Below, piece by piece: positions 9,461-18,148 of a DNA stretch of 62,209 nt. The stretch spans positions 7,035 through 69,243 of the forward strand of contig DCIR01000096.1 in NCBI GenBank assembly GCA_002317155.1, written 5' to 3'. The position numbers and the translations under genes are program-made. The notes under the pieces were generated by a model, which ran no database searches, had not been told where the DNA came from, and saw only the letters and a program-made list of their open reading frames with translations. The DNA comes from Lachnospiraceae bacterium UBA1721 (GTDB lineage: Bacteria; Bacillota; Clostridia; Lachnospirales; Lachnospiraceae). Position 1 is the first letter of the stretch. The number at the start of each line of letters is the position of its first letter.

Positions 9461-9513
9461 TTACTAAATCGTTTTCGTAATTGAATACTACACCTAAATA
9501 TTAAAATGTGCAA
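9461..9513 (-). promoter_or_regulatory. Promoter and LacI-type operator of the sugar ABC operon
   Basis: On the minus strand TTGCAC (9508-9513) and TAGTAT (9485-9490) are 17 bp apart, a good sigma-A promoter. Four bases after the -10 lies a 20-bp CG-centred dyad, 9461-9480, with 8 of 10 pairs matching, of the form TTACnAAAnCG and its mirror. The position over the transcription start points to repression. Confidence 0.75.
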
Positions 9514-9684
9514 TACAATATTTGCCACTCTGCACTTTTTCGTCATTTATCAAAATGAAAATGCATTTTTTTTGTGAATTATGTCAAATCATATTTTCAA
9601 AAGGACGAAAAATCTTCAAAATAGATATAGAAACTGCACATTTAGGTATCATTTTCGAAACTCATCAAGCATATACTATCAAAA

Positions 9685-10695
9685 TCATTCACCAAGCTTG
9701 GCAATAGTTCTTCCTTCTCTGAGTTCTGTGCCCACAACCACCTTATCTATCAGCGTCACTCTCGGATGTTCTATGAGGCTTACAAGCTTCTCTCCTGCGA
9801 GTCTTCCGATTTCTTCGGGCTTCTGCTTAACAGTGGTAATCTTGGGTTCTATTCTTCCTGCCATCGATACTCCGTCGTATCCTCCGACACTTATATCCTC
9901 CGGTATTCTGAGTCCTCTTGAGTGAATGGCATTCATACCGCCAAAGCAGGCAATATCATCACAGTAAAGTATACAGGTCGGTGGTTCAGGAAGATCCAAC
10001 AGCTCGTGAGTATGCTTTTCAGCTTCACTCATGCTGCGGTATTTTGTTTCTACCAAATAATGATCAGGAATCTTTATCTTATGCTTCTGTAATGTAATAA
10101 AGAAGCTGGATGTTCTGTTGGTTGTAACCGATGACTTCTCTCCATACATATATGCAATCTTCTTATGTCCCTGCTGGATCGCATACTCTGTAATCTGCTC
10201 CATTCCCTGTGCATTATCGGAAAGAATACTGATTGTATCGTTGTGAGTATAGTCGATAGTTACGAGCGGAATCTCGCTTGTGAGCAGCTCCTGCACTTCC
10301 GGCTCGTCAAAATTAACACATGCAATCATAACGCCATCAAAGCCTCTGTATCTGCAGTGTTCAAGATATGACATGCCGTCTTTCTTCTTATTCATAATGA
10401 AAGTGATATCATAACCGTAATTCTCTACAGTCACCTTGAAGCTGTCCAAAACCGATGCAAAGAACTCATGAGTGAGTCCGCTCTTGGATTCATCCACGAA
10501 AAGCACTCCGATATTCTTGCTGGTATTGGTCTTAAGCGCTCTGGCGGAAGAATTAGGCGAATAACCCATCTCCTTAGCCACCTTGCGTATCATTTGCTTT
10601 TTTACTTCACTAACATCGCTTTGATTGTTAAGCGCTTTGCTTACGGTCGAAACCGACACGCCACATTTTTGCGCCACTTCCTTAATAGAAACCAT
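9685..10695 (-). CDS. LacI family transcriptional regulator
   Basis: Local repressor type, 336 residues. An N-terminal LacI helix-turn-helix (VSIKEVAQKCGVSVSTVSKAL, 2-22) with hinge helix to about residue 58 is followed by a periplasmic-binding-protein-like sensor domain. It sits between the ABC operon and the DUF624 gene. CG-centred dyads at 9461-9480 and 11515-11534 lie at neighbouring promoters and are its likely targets. The effector is probably cellobiose or a cello-oligosaccharide, inferred from the neighbourhood. The start has a modest purine-rich site (GGGGCGG). Confidence 0.94.
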   Translation of the reverse strand: MVSIKEVAQKCGVSVSTVSKALNNQSDVSEVKKQMIRKVAKEMGYSPNSSARALKTNTSKNIGVLFVDESKSGLTHEFFASVLDSFKVTVENYGYDITFIMNKKKDGMSYLEHCRYRGFDGVMIACVNFDEPEVQELLTSEIPLVTIDYTHNDTISILSDNAQGMEQITEYAIQQGHKKIAYMYGEKSSVTTNRTSSFFITLQKHKIKIPDHYLVETKYRSMSEAEKHTHELLDLPEPPTCILYCDDIACFGGMNAIHSRGLRIPEDISVGGYDGVSMAGRIEPKITTVKQKPEEIGRLAGEKLVSLIEHPRVTLIDKVVVGTELREGRTIAKLGE

Positions 10696-10736
10696 TTATT
10701 CCGCCCCACTTGTCTGAAGGTCCAAAACCTTCATAA

Positions 10737-11501
10737 CTATTCCTCAGTCTTTTCTTCTATATTATTATTTGCAGCGTTTTCGTCTGCCTTTTCCAAATTA
10801 TCAGCAGCAGCTCCATCTGCTTTTTCCAATATATTAAAGATTTTTTTGTATACCTTGCAGGTAACGATTGTGAACATCGAAAATCCTGCCAAAAGCCACA
10901 CCCATCCCACATACTTCACCAACACAGGCGAATATACAAATGCGAAAATAGGAATAAACCATATAATCCAGATAACAATGGTTCTCCACAAATTAGCCAG
11001 TCCCACGAGAAACGCATTTTTCATCTGATTTAATATAGTATTTTTATAGCGTGCAATCATTGCAAAGTAGAAGGTAAGTTCAATCAGTAGCAAAAGTCCG
11101 ACGAATCCGCATATGCACACAGTCACAAGACTGCCCTTTCCTTCTCCTGCCAGAAGATTATTTGCAATAATATATACCATTCCGGCAAAAATCGTTCCGA
11201 AAATAACCCAGCCTAAAGTGGCATCCAATAAACTCTTAACAAAAGTAGTAAAAAATTCCTTGGTAAGATGAAAATCCGCGTTTTCATTCAATAGTAGGCA
11301 CACTCTTATAAGAGCCGTCGCCGATGCGCCGATAGTAATCACAGGCAAGCAACATATAATAAAGAAGATATTCGCCAAAATTATGCTTCCTGTTTTCGTA
11401 AGAATCGAGGTGAGCATGCTGTTTTTATCGAAAATCGTCTTTTTGTCGGTAATACCGGCAACTTTTTTCTCTTTTTCTTCTTCTGCGTTGTAATTACCCA
11501 T
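10737..11501 (-). CDS. DUF624 (YesL-like) membrane protein
   Basis: Membrane protein of the DUF624 family, often found beside sugar ABC transporters; its biochemical role is unknown. 254 residues from the ATG at 11501, with five or so hydrophobic segments starting with a TKTGSIILANIFFIICCLPV segment typical of the family, and an Ala/Glu/Asn-rich tail. An in-frame ATG at 11522 lies within the operator dyad and is rejected in favour of 11501, which has GGTGG 6 nt upstream. It is upstream of lacI with a 41-bp gap, so the two are probably co-transcribed. Confidence 0.88.
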   Translation of the reverse strand: MGNYNAEEEKEKKVAGITDKKTIFDKNSMLTSILTKTGSIILANIFFIICCLPVITIGASATALIRVCLLLNENADFHLTKEFFTTFVKSLLDATLGWVIFGTIFAGMVYIIANNLLAGEGKGSLVTVCICGFVGLLLLIELTFYFAMIARYKNTILNQMKNAFLVGLANLWRTIVIWIIWFIPIFAFVYSPVLVKYVGWVWLLAGFSMFTIVTCKVYKKIFNILEKADGAAADNLEKADENAANNNIEEKTEE

Positions 11502-11514
11502 AAAAAACCACCAT

Positions 11515-11568
11515 TTACGCAAACGTTTTCGTAATCTCTATATTATTCGTGTTTTCAACAAAAATCAA
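11515..11568 (-). promoter_or_regulatory. Promoter and LacI-type operator of the DUF624-lacI unit
   Basis: Minus-strand TTGATT (11563-11568) and TAATAT (11540-11545) are spaced 17 bp. Five bases after the -10 begins a 20-bp dyad at 11515-11534, TTACGcAAACG with its mirror, matching in 9 of 10 pairs. This is the best operator copy in the locus and would give autoregulation of lacI. Confidence 0.78.
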
Positions 11569-11662
11569 ATATTTTTTGCCTCCTTTAGGCATAATCATAA
11601 TAATACATAATTCAAACGGTGCTTTTTCGTCATTTTGACATAGTTTAATCGGTGAATGTAAA

Positions 11663-11725
11663 TTGTAATTGCTCAGACTATTATGTATAATTGTTCTCAA
11701 GACCCGAATTAACGAAATTTTCGTT
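11663..11725 (+). promoter_or_regulatory. Promoter and dyad in front of cellobiose phosphorylase
   Basis: TTGTAA (11663-11668) and TATAAT (11686-11691) are 17 bp apart on the plus strand. A perfect 7+1+7 dyad, AACGAAATTTTCGTT (11711-11725), lies 20 bp downstream in the leader. Its half site resembles the LacI operators nearby, but the centre is one base instead of CG, so binding by the same regulator is less certain. Confidence 0.6.
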
Positions 11726-11772
11726 GATTTGCAAACTTAGATCCATAAATAATACAAACAAGGAGAACAAAT

Positions 11773-14256
11773 ATGAAGTTCGGTTATTTTGACGACGCCA
11801 ACAAAGAATACGTCATCACCACCCCTAGAACTCCTTATCCCTGGATTAACTACCTGGGAACACAGGGCTTCTTCTCACTCATTTCAAACACCGCAGGCGG
11901 TTATTCCTTCTATAAGGATGCTCGTCTCAGGAGAATTACCCGTTATCGTTATAACAACGTTCCTATTGATATGGGCGGACGTTACTTCTATATTAATGAA
12001 AACGGAACTATCTGGAATCCCGGTTGGTCTCCCGTAAAGACCGAGCTTGACGAATATCAGTGCCGTCACGGTATGGGCTATACCGTAATCACCGGCAAAA
12101 AGAACGACCTCAAGGCTGAGGTTACCTTCTTCGTTCCTCAGGATTTCAACGGCGAAGTTCAGCAGGTTGTTCTTACTAATGAAGGAACTGCTGCAAAAGA
12201 GTTCTCACTCTTCTCATTCGCTGAGTGGTGTCTCTGGGACGCACAGGATGACAGCAACAACTTCCAGCGTAACTTCTCTACCGGCCGTGTAGAGATCAAG
12301 GATTCTGTAATCTATCACAAGACCGAGTACAGAGATCGTCGTGATCATTATGCATTCTACTCTGTAAACGATACCATCGACGGATATGATACCGACAGAG
12401 ATTCATTCATCGGACTTTACAATGGTTTCGGTGATCCTCAGGCAGTAGTAGCAGGTAAGGCTAACAACTCATTTGCAGATGGTTGGGCTCCTATCGCTTC
12501 TCATTATAAGAAGATTACCCTTGCTCCCGGTGAGAGCAAGACTCTCGTATTCGTTCTCGGATATGTAGAGATGCCTGTAGACCAGAAGTTTGAGGCAGAT
12601 GGCAAGACTATTAATAAGGTAAAGGCTCTCGAGATGATCGAGCAGTTCAACACTCCCGAGAAGTTTGCTCAGGGAATGAAGGACCTCGCAGCATATTGGG
12701 AAAAGCTTCTTGGCATCCTCAATGTTAATACTCCTGATGACAAGGTTAACAGAATGGTTAACATCTGGAACCAGTATCAGTGCATGGTAACCTTCAACCT
12801 TTCACGTTCAGCTTCTTACTTCGAGTCAGGTATCGGACGTGGAATGGGATTCCGTGATTCTAACCAGGACGTTCTTGGTTTCGTTCACCAGATTCCCGAC
12901 AGAGCTAAGGAGCGTATCATCGATATCGCTTCGACTCAGTTCCCTGATGGTGGATGCTATCACCAGTATCAGCCCCTTACCAAGAAGGGCAACGCCGATA
13001 TCGGTGGTGATTTCTCAGATGATCCGCTTTGGCTCATCCTTTCTGTATCAGCATATATTAAGGAGACCGGTGACTGGGGCATTCTCGATGAGATGGTTCC
13101 TTATGACAACGATATGTCAATCGCACAGCCTATGCTCGATCACTTGACAGTTTCCTTCTATCATATTTGCAACAACCTTGGACCTCATGGTCTTCCTCTT
13201 GCAATGAGAGCTGACTGGAATGACTGCCTCAACCTTTCATGCTATTCAGATACTCCCGGTGAGAGCTTCCAGACCTACACCAATCCTAAGTTCGCTGCAG
13301 AGGGCGGATATTCTAAGGTTGCAGAGTCTACCTTCGTTGGTGCACTCTTCACTTATGCAGGTCCTAACTTCGTACAGATTCTTAAGCACCTCGGTAAGGA
13401 CGCTGAAGCTGCTGAAGCTCAGAAGGCTATCGATGACATGAAGAAGGCTATGATGGATCATGCATTCGACGGCGATTGGTTCATCCGTGCATACGATGCT
13501 ACCGGTGCTAAGGTTGGTTCAAAGGAATGCGAAGAGAGTAAGATTTTCATCGAGCCTCAGGGCTTCGCTGTAATGTCTGAGATCGGTAAGGATCAGGGAA
13601 TGGATATCAAGACCCTCGATTCAATCGACAAGTACCTTAACTGTGAGTACGGTCTTGTACTTAACTATCCTGCATTCACCAAGTACCACGTACAGTACGG
13701 TGAGATTTCTACATATCCTCAGGGATATAAGGAGAATGGTGGTATCTTCACTCACAATAATGCATGGATTATCTGTGCAGAAGCTTATGCAGGTCGTGGA
13801 GAAAAGGCATTCGAGTACTATTCAAAGATTGCTCCCGCATTTACCGAGGAGACTTCAGATATTCACAAGACCGAGCCTTATGTATACGGTCAGATGATCG
13901 GTGGTAAGGAAGCAGGTTCAGATATCGGAAATGGTGGAAAGAACTTTGGTCAGGGTAAGAACTCATGGCTCACCGGTACCGCAGCTTGGAACATGGTAGC
14001 AATTTCACAGTACATCCTTGGTATTGCTCCCGAGTTCGACGGGCTCAGAGTAGATCCTTCAATTCCCGCTGCATGGGACGGACTTACCGCTACCCGTCAG
14101 TTCCGTAATGCAACCTATGATATCAAGGTTACCAATCCTAACCATGTTAACAAGGGTATCAAGAGCGTAACCGTAGACGGCGCAGCAATCGATGGCATCA
14201 TCATTCCTGCATTCGGCGATGGTAAGACTCATACCGTTGAGATCGTAATGGGTTAA
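11773..14256 (+). CDS. Cellobiose phosphorylase (GH94)
   Basis: Cytoplasmic enzyme that splits cellobiose with phosphate into alpha-glucose 1-phosphate and glucose, saving one ATP per disaccharide. 827 residues, the usual size for cellobiose phosphorylases. The N-terminal beta-sandwich carries the signature TPYPWINYLG and RRITRYRYNNVPIDMGGRYF; the (alpha/alpha)6 domain holds RADWNDCLNL with Asp484 the likely general acid, by analogy with characterised enzymes, and the phosphate-binding C-terminal half. AGGAG lies before the start; a strong terminator follows at 14314-14342. Codon use is highly biased, suggesting high expression. Cellobiose rather than longer cellodextrins is favoured by the overall match to the cellobiose type. 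Confidence 0.95.
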   Translation: MKFGYFDDANKEYVITTPRTPYPWINYLGTQGFFSLISNTAGGYSFYKDARLRRITRYRYNNVPIDMGGRYFYINENGTIWNPGWSPVKTELDEYQCRHGMGYTVITGKKNDLKAEVTFFVPQDFNGEVQQVVLTNEGTAAKEFSLFSFAEWCLWDAQDDSNNFQRNFSTGRVEIKDSVIYHKTEYRDRRDHYAFYSVNDTIDGYDTDRDSFIGLYNGFGDPQAVVAGKANNSFADGWAPIASHYKKITLAPGESKTLVFVLGYVEMPVDQKFEADGKTINKVKALEMIEQFNTPEKFAQGMKDLAAYWEKLLGILNVNTPDDKVNRMVNIWNQYQCMVTFNLSRSASYFESGIGRGMGFRDSNQDVLGFVHQIPDRAKERIIDIASTQFPDGGCYHQYQPLTKKGNADIGGDFSDDPLWLILSVSAYIKETGDWGILDEMVPYDNDMSIAQPMLDHLTVSFYHICNNLGPHGLPLAMRADWNDCLNLSCYSDTPGESFQTYTNPKFAAEGGYSKVAESTFVGALFTYAGPNFVQILKHLGKDAEAAEAQKAIDDMKKAMMDHAFDGDWFIRAYDATGAKVGSKECEESKIFIEPQGFAVMSEIGKDQGMDIKTLDSIDKYLNCEYGLVLNYPAFTKYHVQYGEISTYPQGYKENGGIFTHNNAWIICAEAYAGRGEKAFEYYSKIAPAFTEETSDIHKTEPYVYGQMIGGKEAGSDIGNGGKNFGQGKNSWLTGTAAWNMVAISQYILGIAPEFDGLRVDPSIPAAWDGLTATRQFRNATYDIKVTNPNHVNKGIKSVTVDGAAIDGIIIPAFGDGKTHTVEIVMG

Positions 14257-14313
14257 TTCAATATCCATAAGCACTCAATTAATTTACTTATTTCAATCAA
14301 TATGAAAACTAAA

Positions 14314-14342
14314 GCGCCCGAGGAAATCCTCGGGTGTTTTTA
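14314..14342 (+). terminator. Terminator of cellobiose phosphorylase
   Basis: Perfect 8-bp stem CCCGAGGA / TCCTCGGG with a 2-base loop, extended by flanking pairs and followed by GTGTTTTTAG on the plus strand. Confidence 0.88.
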
Positions 14343-14355
14343 GTTGTATCAATAT

Positions 14356-14419
14356 GCGACTTGTAGCGACTTATAGAGACTTATAGAGATTTATAGAGAT
14401 TTATAGAGAGACTTATAGG
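14356..14419. repeat. Short 10-bp tandem repeat
   Basis: Five consecutive 10-bp units of the type GAGACTTATA, from GCGACTTGTA to GAGATTTATA (14356-14405), then a partial shifted copy to 14419. It sits between two terminators in a gene-free gap. No coding potential or pairing was seen. Confidence 0.75.
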
Positions 14420-14432
14420 ACAAAATTCATAC

Positions 14433-14463
14433 AAAAAATCCGGCAAAGAATGCCGGATTTTTG
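14433..14463. terminator. Bidirectional terminator between GH94 and zinc-ribbon genes
   Basis: 10-bp stem AAATCCGGCA / TGCCGGATTT with loop AAGAA. T runs on both strands allow it to end the minus-strand zinc-ribbon gene and act as a second stop for the phosphorylase transcript. Confidence 0.85.
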
Positions 14464-14502
14464 CTGTTCGATATATCATTATCTGTAAAATCTATCGATT
14501 CA

Positions 14503-15666
14503 TTAATTTCCAAAGACAATTGCCAAAATAACAATTACAACAACAATCACAAGGATAGTAAGGAATACCTTCAGTCCTGAGATAGGTGACTTTCCTGCTA
14601 CCTTACCGGTCTGTCCGTTTACTGCGAACTGGAATACCTTTCCGTTGAAGGTAAAGCTTGAAAACCACACAGGAAGAAGCAGATACTTATATGTCATCTG
14701 TGAATATCTTACATTCATTGTAATAACTTCACTGTGATCTGCATGGTTATCAGTTCTTATCTTGCTGGTAATAACCGACTTAAGATGTCTCTCGATATCT
14801 CTTGTCGCGCCCTTCCAGCCATCTTCAAGAGATACGGTATATCTCTCTGCCTTAAATCCCGAAAGATATTCAGGGCTGTATACCTTATTATCTCCGGTAT
14901 CAAAAGGCTCGATAGACTTAAGGAATGATTCTGTATGGTTCTTTGAAGCACAGATAAGCTGATCATCGATAAACTCATTATATGCTCCAAATGTATTGTA
15001 CCAGTCAGTAACGGTTTTTGTGTTACCGTCTTTATCCTTTACTCTTCTGTCTTTACCATACTTACCGGTATAGTCAGTATCGGTAACTGCATCATAAGTC
15101 CAGTAAGGAAGATAAACCCCATGGAATGATTCAGCCTGAGCACCCTTCTTAGCTGCATTGGGTGCGAAGAATTTTGCTCCGATCCATTTTTTGAAAAGGT
15201 CACTGGCCTGCTGCTGTGTAATCTTAAAAGGTACTACTCCACCGGGCGAAAGCATGCCCTTATCATCTGTAGCCTCGGTTACATGATTTGATCCACAGAA
15301 TTCACATGTGGTAGACAGTGAATTAACATCCATAACCATCTCAGCACCGCAATATTTACAGGTAGCGATTTTAGTAGCAGTTCCCCAATCTCTGTTACCG
15401 CTTGCCTCCATATGCTTAAAATCAAGAAGATTCTCCTGTGCTGCACCGGCTTTCTGAACCTGTCCTACACCAACCTTCATCTTAGGAGCTTCCTGTACAA
15501 CCTCAGGAATATCAACCTCTGTCTCACAGTATGGGCACTTCAGTTTTCCTACTGCTGCGCTGAAATCAAGCGCTGCGCCACATCCCGGACACTTTTTCTC
15601 TGTAGAAGCCATCATCTGCGCAGCTTCTTTAATCTCTCCATTGCTATCCAATACCTGTTCTGCCAT
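14503..15666 (-). CDS. Zinc-ribbon protein with C-terminal membrane anchor
   Basis: Function not recognised. 387 residues. Two zinc-ribbon pairs: CPGC (26-29) with CPYC (44-47), then CKYC with CEFC around residues 115-140. A central domain of about 180 residues is rich in aromatic residues and beta-strand pattern, followed by one hydrophobic helix at the very end (FLTILVIVVVIVILAIVFGN). This suggests a tail-anchored protein with cytoplasmic zinc ribbons. The ribbons resemble those of TFIIB-like or primosomal-type proteins, but no catalytic motif follows. The ATG at 15666 is preferred over a TTG at 15675 that lies only 3 nt from the AGGGGG site. Confidence 0.8.
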   Translation of the reverse strand: MAEQVLDSNGEIKEAAQMMASTEKKCPGCGAALDFSAAVGKLKCPYCETEVDIPEVVQEAPKMKVGVGQVQKAGAAQENLLDFKHMEASGNRDWGTATKIATCKYCGAEMVMDVNSLSTTCEFCGSNHVTEATDDKGMLSPGGVVPFKITQQQASDLFKKWIGAKFFAPNAAKKGAQAESFHGVYLPYWTYDAVTDTDYTGKYGKDRRVKDKDGNTKTVTDWYNTFGAYNEFIDDQLICASKNHTESFLKSIEPFDTGDNKVYSPEYLSGFKAERYTVSLEDGWKGATRDIERHLKSVITSKIRTDNHADHSEVITMNVRYSQMTYKYLLLPVWFSSFTFNGKVFQFAVNGQTGKVAGKSPISGLKVFLTILVIVVVIVILAIVFGN

Positions 15667-15869
15667 TATTACCAAATTCCCCCTTTAGTATTTTTCAAAA
15701 TGAATACAGACACAATATGCAATATCAATTCACAAATAATCACATATATAATAATCTCATTATTTTACATTTTTTTCAATGTTGTAATTACTATATTTAA
15801 CCAATTCTTGAAGTTCCTCCTCCATTCACATATAATACTGATTATTAACAGTCGGAAGGAATTCCAATA

Positions 15870-17135
15870 ATGGATAATATCAGCTACGAAATAATAATAA
15901 ATAATGCAGAAGGTTCGATTGACCGCGCTACCTACGAGGGAAAATATAAGCATAAGCCTGCTGACTCTTTCGTTAGTTTTCCCATCAAGTTTAATGTGAA
16001 TATCAACAACGCATACATATGTATTTCTGACAGTGATTCACCTATTGACCGTGTCCGTGATTTTTCAGCAGACGAGATCCGCGATACCTTTAGAAAAGTC
16101 TATTTATATCATTTCCTTCACTATGGAAAAGAGCTTTCAGTTCACACCATCACATTAAAAATCAATGGTGAAGAAACCACTATAAGTGAAAATGATGGCG
16201 TCGCAGAATTTCCATATATGTTTTCAATGCTCACAATTCCCGACACTTTCAAGCTGAATACGTTTGAAGATGAATTAATCTTTAAGATCATCGAAACCAG
16301 TAAGACTCAGCAGTATAAGCGCGATGAATATGCCGGTCTGTATGCTTTCCTCGGCGGCATAGGCAAGCCCTATGTTAACGACCGTTTTATATATTATTGG
16401 ACTGCTATAAACGCTTTTTATAATTGCATATCAAGCTGCTATAACAACAAACTTTACAGTGAATTGGCTGAAGATCCGGATTACACTGCTCTATCGGAAA
16501 AGGACCAAAAGGAGCTTCGTACCTTTTTACACTTGGGATATGACGAGAAAAATATGAATGCGCTTGCCATACTATATGCAAAAGACCCGAATGTAAAAAA
16601 AACCAGGCCTACCATGCTAAAAACCACGTCAGAAAATAAAAGAGATGACGAAAATTTCATCATCAATACAATGTCTGCCTGGCTTCAGAATTGGAATAAT
16701 GATTGGGATGCTTTGCTAACCGCACTTAAAGAATATACTCCGGGTAGTCGCAACGAGAATATAGATAAATTAAAAACAGATTTATTAGAAAAATTTCGAT
16801 GCAGATATATGGATCCCTATGCATGGATGGTTTTCCAATTTCCCTACATCTTTAGGTGCAACAGCTTCCATGGTTCAAGAGCTTATCTTGCATTTGCAGG
16901 ATATAATGAACCCGAGCTTTTAATGGATGAAGCTATGTGCTACTGTATGGGCGATTTCCTCAATGAAAATATCCATAAGTTATTTAAAGATGAACTTATA
17001 ACAGATGATGAATATGCCAAGCTCAAGTATATGTGCGCAAATTATATAAGCATCTACAACCTCTCAGAGGACGCACAAAATTACTTATTCAATAAAGGCT
17101 ACATCGAAAGACCAAGAGTTCCCCAAAGAAGGTAA
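15870..17135 (+). CDS. Hypothetical protein with HEPN-like RX4H motif
   Basis: 421 residues, not assigned to a characterised family. The N-terminal 160 residues look beta-rich. A helical second half begins with VNDRFIYYWTAINAFYN (169-185), similar to the first helix of ApeA-like HEPN proteins, and ends with PYIFRCNSFHGSR (325-337), in which Arg329-x4-His334 fits the HEPN RX4-6H signature and the RCNxFHG form seen in many uncharacterised HEPN proteins. HEPN proteins are often RNases in defence or toxin systems; activity here is inference. Codon use is more AT-rich than that of neighbours. GGAAGGA lies 9 nt before the ATG. It converges with the DnaB-like gene, 10 bp apart. Confidence 0.8.
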   Translation: MDNISYEIIINNAEGSIDRATYEGKYKHKPADSFVSFPIKFNVNINNAYICISDSDSPIDRVRDFSADEIRDTFRKVYLYHFLHYGKELSVHTITLKINGEETTISENDGVAEFPYMFSMLTIPDTFKLNTFEDELIFKIIETSKTQQYKRDEYAGLYAFLGGIGKPYVNDRFIYYWTAINAFYNCISSCYNNKLYSELAEDPDYTALSEKDQKELRTFLHLGYDEKNMNALAILYAKDPNVKKTRPTMLKTTSENKRDDENFIINTMSAWLQNWNNDWDALLTALKEYTPGSRNENIDKLKTDLLEKFRCRYMDPYAWMVFQFPYIFRCNSFHGSRAYLAFAGYNEPELLMDEAMCYCMGDFLNENIHKLFKDELITDDEYAKLKYMCANYISIYNLSEDAQNYLFNKGYIERPRVPQRR

Positions 17136-17156
17136 TGCAACTGCATTACCTTCTTT
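17125..17156. terminator. Bidirectional terminator covering both stop codons
   Basis: A 15-bp perfect stem with a 2-base loop, AAAGAAGGTAATGCA pairing with its mirror. It contains the stop of the HEPN-like gene and the stop of the convergent DnaB-like gene, so each gene's last codons form the other's terminator. Confidence 0.85.
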
Positions 17157-17988
17157 CCCAAGTAAGAAATTTTAAGTACTCCTGAAGCCACATCAACTTC
17201 ACGCAGGAAGTCATGCCATTATTATTTTTCACAATATTCACTTCCGCAACATCGCGCGTTTCCGACTCCGGATCATAGTACCCATCACGATACAAAAACA
17301 TCACAACATCCGCATACCGATCTATTGGATACTTAAGATCTGACAAGCGAGGCCTATGGTCTGTTCTTGCCTCGCAGCTTCTTCCTATCTGCGATAGCAC
17401 GAGAATCGCCACATTATTTTCTTTGGCATATGTACGCAAGCTCTCGCATATTTGTTCCTGATTTCTTACCGAAAATGCATCATCGCCTATATTACAGCTG
17501 AATATCATCATCAGCTGAAGATAATCAATAATAATCAAATCCGCATCCTTATATAATCCGCTACTATCCTTACAAATATTCTCACATGAAAGTTCCGTAT
17601 CATCTATTACCAATGATTTTTTGCCGATATATTTAGCTGCATCAATCATCCTGATCATTTCCTCTTCAGTATATTCTCCGGCATTATTTTGCAGAAGTGC
17701 GCAAGTTTTTATCATACGCTTAATCAAACCTTCAATAGACAATTCTCCTGATGCATATACCACCTTATATCCGGCTCTAATAACATTGAATGCAATATTT
17801 ATAGCCAAAGCAGTCTTACCCATTGCAGGTCTGCCAGCCATCAAATACACCTTTCCTTTTTCCAGTCCTCCCCCCAACATATGATCCAAGCCAATATATC
17901 CGGTCTCGACACCGTCAAATTCTTTTGCATTTATCATTCCATTTATTACATCCATTATTGTTCCCGTATCAATCTTTGTAATCGCCAT
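17146..17988 (-). CDS. Stand-alone DnaB C-terminal (RecA-like) ATPase
   Basis: 280 residues that match only the motor domain of replicative helicase DnaB; the N-terminal primase-contact domain is absent. It has the DnaB linker-like start (FDGVETGYIGLDHMLGGG), Walker A GRPAMGKT (52-59), Walker B IIIDYLQLM (152-160), LSQIGRSCEAR, DVVMFLYRDGYY and a final NIVKNNNG loop, all in DnaB order. The usual SLEMS motif reads SGELS. It is probably an accessory DnaB paralogue, not the main helicase. Possible roles in plasmid, phage or defence biology are unproven. Upstream of it is a 160-bp gap with no clear promoter assignment. Confidence 0.85.
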   Translation of the reverse strand: MAITKIDTGTIMDVINGMINAKEFDGVETGYIGLDHMLGGGLEKGKVYLMAGRPAMGKTALAINIAFNVIRAGYKVVYASGELSIEGLIKRMIKTCALLQNNAGEYTEEEMIRMIDAAKYIGKKSLVIDDTELSCENICKDSSGLYKDADLIIIDYLQLMMIFSCNIGDDAFSVRNQEQICESLRTYAKENNVAILVLSQIGRSCEARTDHRPRLSDLKYPIDRYADVVMFLYRDGYYDPESETRDVAEVNIVKNNNGMTSCVKLMWLQEYLKFLTWERR

Positions 17989-18088
17989 AAATCAATCCTC
18001 CTCTTTGGTAAAATGCATTAAAGCACCATTGATTTATAAACGCAACAATAATTTCACTCGTTAGATCGCACTCGTGGCGCGCAAACAC

Positions 18089-18129
18089 AAAAAAGCACCT
18101 TACTAAACAAGTTAGTAAGATGCTCCTTA
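18089..18129 (-). terminator. Terminator of glycogen phosphorylase
   Basis: On the minus strand GCATCTTACTAA pairs with TTAGTAAGGTGC (one wobble) around a short loop, followed by TTTTTTGTG. Confidence 0.85.
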
Positions 18130-18148
18130 TTTGCACTGACTCAACACA

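Noticed and set aside
14356..14419. CRISPR-like array
   Set aside because: 10-bp contiguous units without spacers; no cas gene in the window.
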